DNA of 64,000 nt, taken from NCBI GenBank assembly GCA_009869945.1, contig WIXG01000202.1:1-64000 (forward strand), given 5' to 3'. Below are positions 60,001 through 64,000 of this stretch, piece by piece. The notes below the pieces were generated by a model, which ran no database searches, was not told where the DNA came from, and worked only from the letters and a program-made list of their open reading frames with translations. This DNA comes from Mesaphorura yosii. Lineage: Eukaryota > Arthropoda > Collembola > Poduromorpha > Tullbergiidae. Numbering within the stretch: the first letter of the stretch is position 1; every line of letters starts with the position of its first letter. A program made the position numbers and the translations under genes.

Positions 60001-63000
60001 CCCCCGATCCAGGCCAAGACGGAGCAGGGCGTGCCGGGGCAACCACGGAACTTCCGGGTGACCGAAGTCAGCCCGACGACGGCCACGCTCAAGTGGGACA
60101 TTCCAACCCACATCGGAGACACCATCATCGGCTACGAATTGTACTGGAACGACACTTTTTCAAAGGTAAGACCGTAAGACAGCAAAAAAAACACTGACAG
60201 AAACACGACACGAGAATGAGACATGACTACATGAAGGCTGTTAATGTTTAAATTCAATCAAGCGGAATATCAACACGACATTACATTAGCCATTAGCTTT
60301 AATTGACTTGTCTGGTCAGTCTTGTTTGTCATGCTTTCACGAAACTCATGACGTTTGATGGCTGTTACTGTTTTTGTGTTTCGCCTTTCGTAGGAGAAGA
60401 ATCACCGGAGCATTCCCGTCTCGGGCGGAGGGTCCGTCGCGCTCTCGACGACGCTCACGGCGCTCTACCCAAACACAATGTACTTCATGTGGCTCGCCGC
60501 CAAGAGCCGCAAGGGCGTCGGGGCGAGTACGCCACCCATCCCCGTCCGCACGGAGCAATACAGTAAGAAACCGCGCGGTTTATGAATCTGGAGTCTTGAT
60601 TTTCGGTCGCATTTTGAAGTTATGGCATTTTGGGTGTTGTTGAGCACTGAATTTCTTTCGTAATTCCGTAAATCGTACGTAGTTAGTAAGATTCAATTAG
60701 TCAGTCAGTTATGGCCGAGGTCGTTCTGAGGTCATGCTTTCAGGTAAGCAGTCGAGCAAGCCAAAGTCAGGCCAGGAAGCACTGAAACTGGATAACGATA
60801 AGTATTTCTTATTTTAAGAATAACGGGCTATTAACGGCCAAGAAAAGAGCCCGGACGTAATTACAACAATTTTCCGGGCTTGGTTTCAGTAAACAAATAA
60901 CAAAGGCAAAAGAAAGCAGTATGAAAACGAAGCGTGTAATTTCTTCAATTGCGCGCGCGCGTGCCGATTTTCGCGAAAATGAAAAGTGGGCTGGAGACGG
61001 CGTCTTCCATCGTTCGCCGTTTGCGCAGCGTATAATTTCAAGTTTCTCGTTTCTAGTCCTCATTTTCCTTTCTTCTTTGTACGTAATATTCTCCTGACAT
61101 GATTGATTGATTGAATTCTGTGTCATTGCACAAGCAAGCAAGCCAGCACGGCAAGGCACGGCGTGTCCCCTGCACAAAATTGCACTGCTCAAATATTGCA
61201 TAAGACTTTGTCGTAGTTTGCAAGAAAATTGGTAATATGATTAAATTACGACAACGACCACGGACGGACGGTTGACGGTTTATTGACGAATGACATGCAC
61301 GGCGACGCGACTGCGACTTGACTCCAGCTGGGCCCGCCACGCGTGGCCCAGAAACTTCTGCCACGCGCCAAGAAATGTATGCCAATGACTTGTTGGTCCC
61401 GAAACGCGGTAGATTTGAGTTGAGCGCTTGTCACATGTTGAATGCTTGAATCGCACAGCGCCCGGAGCTCCTCCGCAAAAGTTTCGGGGTGAGGCGGAAG
61501 ACTCCACGTCGATTCGCGTGAGTTGGGCACCACCGCCAGAAGAAAAGCAGAACGGTGACATCATTTATTACAAGGTAAGGTGGTCTCCTGAAATTTGCCC
61601 GTTGAAAATTTGAAAGTTCATTCCCGCCAATTCTAAACGCCGTTCTTCTTTCTCTTTTACATTTTCTACCAAAACCCAGTTGCATTTTGTCGAAAACGGG
61701 CTTTCGGACGCGGACGCCTCGCAGGTCGTCATTTCGGACCCGAACGCCCACGAATTCGTGATGGACCAACTGCGCAAATTTACAGACTACCGAATCTGGC
61801 TGAATGCAGGCACAAAAATCGGAGACGGTGAGCGCCAAATTCGAATAGTCGAATGCTCTAATTTTTCGCTGTTGCCTGCCTTCACCTTTGAGCTCGACAT
61901 GTTTCTATGTGTTGCAGGGCCGTCGACCGAGCCAATCATCGTGCGCACCAATGAAGATGGTACATTCACATTACTTGAGCTTATGATTTCAGTTTTTACT
62001 CTTCTTAGTTTCAGTTTCAGTCTCAAGCTTTCACATTTTCGAATTTTACTAACAAAACTTCACTTTAACTATGCAACTTTACATATTCGATTAGCTAACG
62101 CCTTAACGCTGTGTTGATTCGTTGATAACGTAGCGTATAGCGTTGGATCTTATCTTATCTTGGAAAGACTCCTGGAAGTAGGATTCCCAGTAGCGTAGCA
62201 GAGTAGAAGAGTAGACGATCGTTGTTTCCGTTTCCGGTAGAATTTGAAGTAAATAGTAGTTTGGGTAGATTAGCATTTAGATTAAAGTAATTGCGATTAA
62301 TTTGTAACGTAGATTCTTCGTAATTCGTGATTTGACTTCTTTTGATTTCCATTTTCCTCGTGATTATTTGACAAAGTGGAGAAAAATCACGCGAATCTTC
62401 GAAAGAACCCAAAACGAAAACCGAGCCGAACCGTACTCGAATTCGTTATCAGCAGCAGCATTGTGTTGCCTTTGCGTCGTAGACTCTAATCTTGACAACT
62501 ATTCAGACTTACAACTGTCACTAATATTACCAATTTCTCTGAGTAGCCGTAGGATTTCCGATTCTGCATGCTTTCACTTTCACTCACTTCTCAGCTTTCA
62601 CTAATAAATTGCAATTCGCAATTTCACTTTTCACGCATTTTTCACGCTGCTTTTTCCTCTTATCAGTTGCGCAGGGCAATAAATCGCTCAGAGTGGCTTT
62701 TTAACTCGATTACGCGTTTTTGCTCTTTCAAATCTGATCTTTGTCTTTGTCGTTGTCGCTTTTACTTCCCCAGCGCAGTGAAATTGCAATGCAATTAACA
62801 CTGCTGACAACACAAGGCACTTGCACTCCATGCAAAAATCCTGCAATCTGCAAAAAGTAAAAGCACTCTGTACTTGCAAATTAAGTTACCAGCAGCACTT
62901 AGCACTCAAAATTAGCACCGCACCGCCGAATCGAACGCAAATTCGCACAAATGCAAAGCACAAAAGTTTCTCCACTTTCCAAAATTCGCATTCGCACTTG

Positions 63001-64000
63001 TCGTTTTGCCAATTTTTGCAGTTTACGTTTTTAAACGTCGAGTTTCAGTTTTCTTATCAGTTGAGTAGTTGAAGTTGAGCATTAATTTATTTGGTAGATG
63101 TAATGTTGAGTACACTCGTTGATCCCCATGAACCTTTGACCCCCGCCAGCGCACAGCAAGCACAAAATTCAGCCATGCACTTTTCCACAAACGCACAGTT
63201 TTTTAATTTAATTTTCTTTTTCCCACCGTAAGAAAAAAAATGATCTAAATTCAAACTGCTCTCTTTCATGACGGATTTCCGCATTTGCGCCCGGCGTCCA
63301 CGTCAAAATCGTACTCGTACGCGTAATTCCTCGTGTAATTAAAATCTCCGATCGCAATCCTCATTCGTGTACTCGCAGCCCACAGTAAGTGAACGCATAA
63401 TGCGTAGCGTAATTCAGCGGTAAACTCGTAAAATTAAGCTAGTTAAGTGCCAGAAGCGTAATTAAGCCATTTAAGCATAAACGACGCTCAGAAACTCTTG
63501 CGTAGGCTCTTTACTGCGTATTCTTGTCGATCTGTGCCGTGCAGTGCCTTCTGTCGTTCTTCTTGTCTGACTATCGGAAAATAATTAAGTAGCGATTAGT
63601 TCACTAGTTAATTGGGACTAGTTGCTTGGCATTGGCTAGTGAGTAGATCCGGACGTGTGCTTCGCATTTGCGTAGCGTAATTGTGCCCTTGCAATCGCAA
63701 TTAACTGAATTAACGTGTGCCGCGTGCTTTGCGGGCCTAGCCACTCCGAACCGAGTTAGCTAACTGCCAATTTCTTACTCACGCGTGTTTCAGTCCCCGG
63801 AGAGCCGCAGAACGTGAATGCTCAGCCGGTCAACTCGACGACGATCTGCATCCGCTGGGAAACGCCGAACCAGAACGAGAAGCACGGCGTGATTCGAGGG
63901 TACCAACTCCACGTGCAGGAAGTGTCCGAGCTGACGGAGAATCTCCTCAACAACTTACCCATGCGCCATGATATTCTCGATGGGAATGCCCGCGAGTTCA
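14982..64000 (+). CDS. Lar: LAR-type receptor protein tyrosine phosphatase, N-terminal part (runs off the window)
   Basis: Exons: 14982-15011, 37047-37152, 47878-48168, 56257-56292, 56382-56531, 57211-57321, 58706-59275, 59665-59765, 59836-60165, 60394-60562, 61459-61574, 61680-61827, 61918-61959 and 63794 to the window edge. All junctions are GT-AG and phases agree, giving about 802 codons so far. Order: signal peptide, Ig1-Ig3 with paired Cys, then FN3 repeats 1-4 and part of 5. Key matches to insect Lar are WRKNGKK (Ig1 basic loop, which binds heparan sulfate in the family), [58 protein letters not shown] and GIIRGY-like [14 protein letters not shown] receptors act at the plasma membrane of axons and synapses, binding proteoglycans and signalling through tandem phosphatase domains; those domains lie outside this window. 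The exact start codon is the least sure part: 14982 or the downstream Met at 37077. Confidence 0.92.
19531..19550. repeat. Short tandem repeat (GTGTC)4
   Basis: Four perfect copies of a 5 bp unit in the first Lar intron. The related pentamer CACGA recurs near 51474-51485. Confidence 0.9.
25861..25880. repeat. Short tandem repeat (AGGC)5
   Basis: Five perfect copies. The same GGCA/GGCAG unit recurs at 33702-33717 and in shorter runs elsewhere, so it is a common simple sequence in this genome. Confidence 0.9.
27527..27548. repeat. Short tandem repeat (CGTAGT)3 plus CGTA
   Basis: Three perfect hexamers and a partial fourth in the first Lar intron. No function is suggested. Confidence 0.9.
30444..30475. 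repeat. Perfect 10 bp inverted repeat with 12-nt loop
   Basis: CGACGACCTG at 30444-30453 is the exact reverse complement of CAGGTCGTCG at 30466-30475. The arms are GC-rich, so RNA from either strand could fold here. The stem is too short for a miRNA precursor. Confidence 0.7.
33702..33717. repeat. Short tandem repeat (GGCA)4
   Basis: Four perfect copies, preceded by a GTCGTC/GGGC-rich stretch. Confidence 0.9.
37047..37152 (+). CDS. Lar: Lar signal-peptide exon
   Basis: Acceptor TTTCAG at 37041-37046, donor GTAAGT at 37153, exit phase 1. From Met at 37077 it reads [20 protein letters not shown]: a basic n-region, a 15-residue hydrophobic core and a small-residue end (VSIAG) suited to signal peptidase. 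The exit phase agrees exactly with the Ig1 exon, making GAT (Asp) across the junction. A Met inside the exon makes it a possible start in its own right (G at -3), so an alternative promoter just upstream is possible. Confidence 0.85.
39136..39155. repeat. Short tandem repeat (AAGCC)4
   Basis: Four perfect copies. Shorter AAGCC runs recur in the first Lar intron (for example near 24438) and elsewhere. Confidence 0.9.
41305..41321. repeat. Short tandem repeat (AAT)5
   Basis: Five perfect AAT units plus AT in a Lar intron; an ordinary microsatellite. Confidence 0.9.
45617..45636. repeat. Short tandem repeat (AGAGC)4
   Basis: Four perfect pentamers, 16 bp after a copy of the recurring GATCCGCATC word. 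Confidence 0.9.
46496..46515. repeat. Perfect 8 bp hairpin CAACCGCC / GGCGGTTG
   Basis: Arms 46496-46503 and 46508-46515 are exact reverse complements around the loop TGCC. It lies in a Lar intron and is stable for its size. No protein-binding site is recognised. Confidence 0.7.
47878..48168 (+). CDS. Lar: Lar exon: Ig domain 1
   Basis: Acceptor TTGTCCAG, donor GTAAGA, phases 1-1, 97 codons. One whole Ig domain: [32 protein letters not shown] and [11 protein letters not shown]. The two Ig cysteines are in FYC and YDC. The lysine-rich WRKNGKK loop corresponds to the family's glycosaminoglycan-binding loop, so proteoglycan binding is probably kept. Confidence 0.95.
53583..53607. repeat. Perfect 10 bp hairpin built from the recurring GATGCGGAT word
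   Basis: ATCCGCATCC (53583-53592) and GGATGCGGAT (53598-53607) are exact reverse complements around CGAAA. It pairs two copies of the 9 bp core of the dispersed 10-mer. Confidence 0.8.
54197..54213. repeat. Short tandem repeat (GAGAT)3
   Basis: Three perfect units plus GA, 27 bp after a GATGCGGATC copy. Confidence 0.85.
56257..56292 (+). CDS. Lar: Lar 36-nt microexon, Ig1-Ig2 linker
   Basis: Acceptor TTTCTGCAG, donor GTAAGT, phases 1-1. With the flanking G it encodes [18 protein letters not shown] is conserved in insect Lar, and vertebrate LAR has a LPxGFP equivalent, so this is a real exon. Being frame-neutral, it could be skipped: exon 3 would join exon 5 as GAT CCT and keep frame. Confidence 0.88.
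56382..56531 (+). CDS. Lar: Lar exon: first part of Ig domain 2
   Basis: Acceptor AACTGCAG, donor GTAAGA, phases 1-1, 50 codons. [25 protein letters not shown] and [10 protein letters not shown] give the first Ig cysteine and the core Trp. VVEK matches the vertebrate LAR equivalent. Confidence 0.93.
56532..57210 (+). other. 679 bp Lar intron inside Ig2
   Basis: No exon is recognised and no tandem repeat stands out. Vertebrate LAR genes have an alternative microexon (meA) within Ig2. I looked for an equivalent here and saw none with good splice sites. Confidence 0.5.
57211..57321 (+). CDS. Lar: Lar exon: second part of Ig domain 2
   Basis: Acceptor TTTGTTTAG, donor GTAAGC, phases 1-1, 37 codons. 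[20 protein letters not shown] holds the DxGxYxC motif that closes the Ig fold, and AKLYVK matches the family's NLYVK. Confidence 0.93.
57322..58705 (+). other. 1.4 kb Lar intron between Ig2 and Ig3
   Basis: No exon is recognised. In vertebrates this junction carries the four-residue alternative microexon meB, which is too short to find here by eye. Confidence 0.5.
58706..59275 (+). CDS. Lar: Lar exon: Ig domain 3 and FN3 repeat 1
   Basis: Acceptor CGTTACAG, donor GTAAGT, phases 1-1, 190 codons. [35 protein letters not shown] and YTCVASS form Ig3. [47 protein letters not shown] and TTGET form the first FN3 repeat. Two domains in one large exon contrast with the split domains downstream. Confidence 0.96.
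59276..59664 (+). other. 389 bp Lar intron with a possible cassette microexon
   Basis: The intron separates FN1 from FN2. Positions 59381-59407 are followed by a strong donor (GTAAGA) and preceded by AAAAG. The 27 nt would insert MDTPFGSSS in frame with phases 1-1. The acceptor lacks a good adjacent pyrimidine tract, so this is a weak candidate. Confidence 0.3.
59665..59765 (+). CDS. Lar: Lar exon: first part of FN3 repeat 2
   Basis: Acceptor TTGTTTCAG, donor GTAAGA, phases 1-0. [32 protein letters not shown] keeps the FN3 core Trp and the PNG turn found in the same repeat of insect Lar. Confidence 0.94.
59836..60165 (+). CDS. Lar: Lar exon: end of FN3 repeat 2 and start of repeat 3
   Basis: Acceptor CTGCGCAG, donor GTAAGA, phases 0-0, 110 codons. 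[10 protein letters not shown] and [21 protein letters not shown] close FN2. [22 protein letters not shown] and [10 protein letters not shown] open FN3. ELYWNDT is identical in my recollection of Drosophila Lar. Confidence 0.95.
60394..60562 (+). CDS. Lar: Lar exon: end of FN3 repeat 3
   Basis: Acceptor CTTTCGTAG, donor GTAAGA, phases 0-1. [20 protein letters not shown] and [11 protein letters not shown] match the third repeat of Lar. Confidence 0.93.
60563..61458 (+). other. 896 bp Lar intron
   Basis: No exon, gene or notable repeat is seen, apart from alternating GC runs near 60953-60962. Confidence 0.5.
61459..61574 (+). CDS. Lar: Lar exon: first part of FN3 repeat 4
   Basis: Acceptor TCGCACAG has a weak pyrimidine tract, but the reading frame is supported by family similarity: [38 protein letters not shown]. 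Phases 1-0, donor GTAAGG. Insect Lar has VPGAPPRN and NGRIIYYK at the same places; here the first residue of the junction is Thr. Confidence 0.92.
61680..61827 (+). CDS. Lar: Lar exon: middle of FN3 repeat 4
   Basis: Acceptor AAAACCCAG, donor GTGAGC, phases 0-1. [25 protein letters not shown] matches the ELKRWTEYKIWVLAG-type segment of insect Lar. Confidence 0.92.
61918..61959 (+). CDS. Lar: Lar 42-nt exon: last strand of FN3 repeat 4
   Basis: Acceptor GTGTTGCAG, donor GTACAT (less usual at +4 to +6), phases 1-1. It encodes [13 protein letters not shown], matching the family's HPIILRTQED. Although frame-neutral, skipping it would remove a core beta strand, so it is probably always included. 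Confidence 0.88.
61960..63793 (+). other. 1.8 kb Lar intron
   Basis: AT-richer than the neighbouring exons, with many GTAAT/CGTAG words near 62150-62320 and 63390-63480. No exon or gene is recognised. Confidence 0.5.
63794..64000 (+). CDS. Lar: Lar exon: FN3 repeat 5, cut by the window edge
   Basis: Acceptor GTGTTTCAG, entry phase 1. [23 protein letters not shown] and [16 protein letters not shown] match the fifth FN3 repeat of Lar (VPGDPQ, GIIRGYHIHAQE). The reading frame is open to the last base, and the exon's end is not in the window. Confidence 0.94.

Overview
This is a eukaryotic nuclear window from an ecdysozoan invertebrate, most likely an arthropod. Genes are split by GT-AG introns, many only 70-150 bp long, next to introns of 8-22 kb. 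There are no operons, ribosome binding sites, CRISPR arrays or rRNA. The arthropod reading rests on the receptor gene on the right, whose exon peptides resemble insect Lar more closely than vertebrate PTPRF/D/S as I recall them. No species can be named.

The left 12 kb is compact. Three genes run on the minus strand: an F-box/LRR protein (377-2341), a two-exon protein I do not recognise (2683-3425) and TMEM115 (five exons, 3866-5406). A 1,111-residue helical protein I cannot name (6085-9582, three exons) starts 678 bp away on the plus strand. It converges on a three-exon WASP/N-WASP gene (9755-12098, minus) with WH1, basic, CRIB, proline-rich, WH2 and acidic parts. Positions 1-163 may hold the tail of another plus-strand gene.

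The right 49 kb belongs to one gene, the N-terminal part of a LAR-type receptor tyrosine phosphatase (Lar; PTPRF/PTPRD/PTPRS family), plus strand. Its exons encode a signal peptide, three Ig domains and fibronectin III repeats 1-4 and the start of 5. The rest of the ectodomain, the membrane segment and the phosphatase domains lie beyond the window. All adjoining exon phases agree. A 10-codon exon at 14982-15011 appears to join in frame across a 22 kb intron to the signal-peptide exon at 37047-37152. Introns of 10.7 and 8.1 kb follow before the rest of the Ig region.

WASP and Lar are divergent, separated by 2.9 kb. In known animals WASP drives Arp2/3 actin branching and LAR receptors steer growth cones and synapses, so both act on cell shape, but co-regulation here is only a guess. 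The non-coding DNA has no recognisable transposon. It contains short tandem repeats, three perfect short hairpins and a recurring 10-mer (GATGCGGATC), seven of whose eight noted copies lie in the 10.7 and 8.1 kb Lar introns. I found no clear undescribed system. The best leads are the two unrecognised proteins, the far upstream Lar exon, the frame-neutral Lar microexons and the repeated 10-mer.
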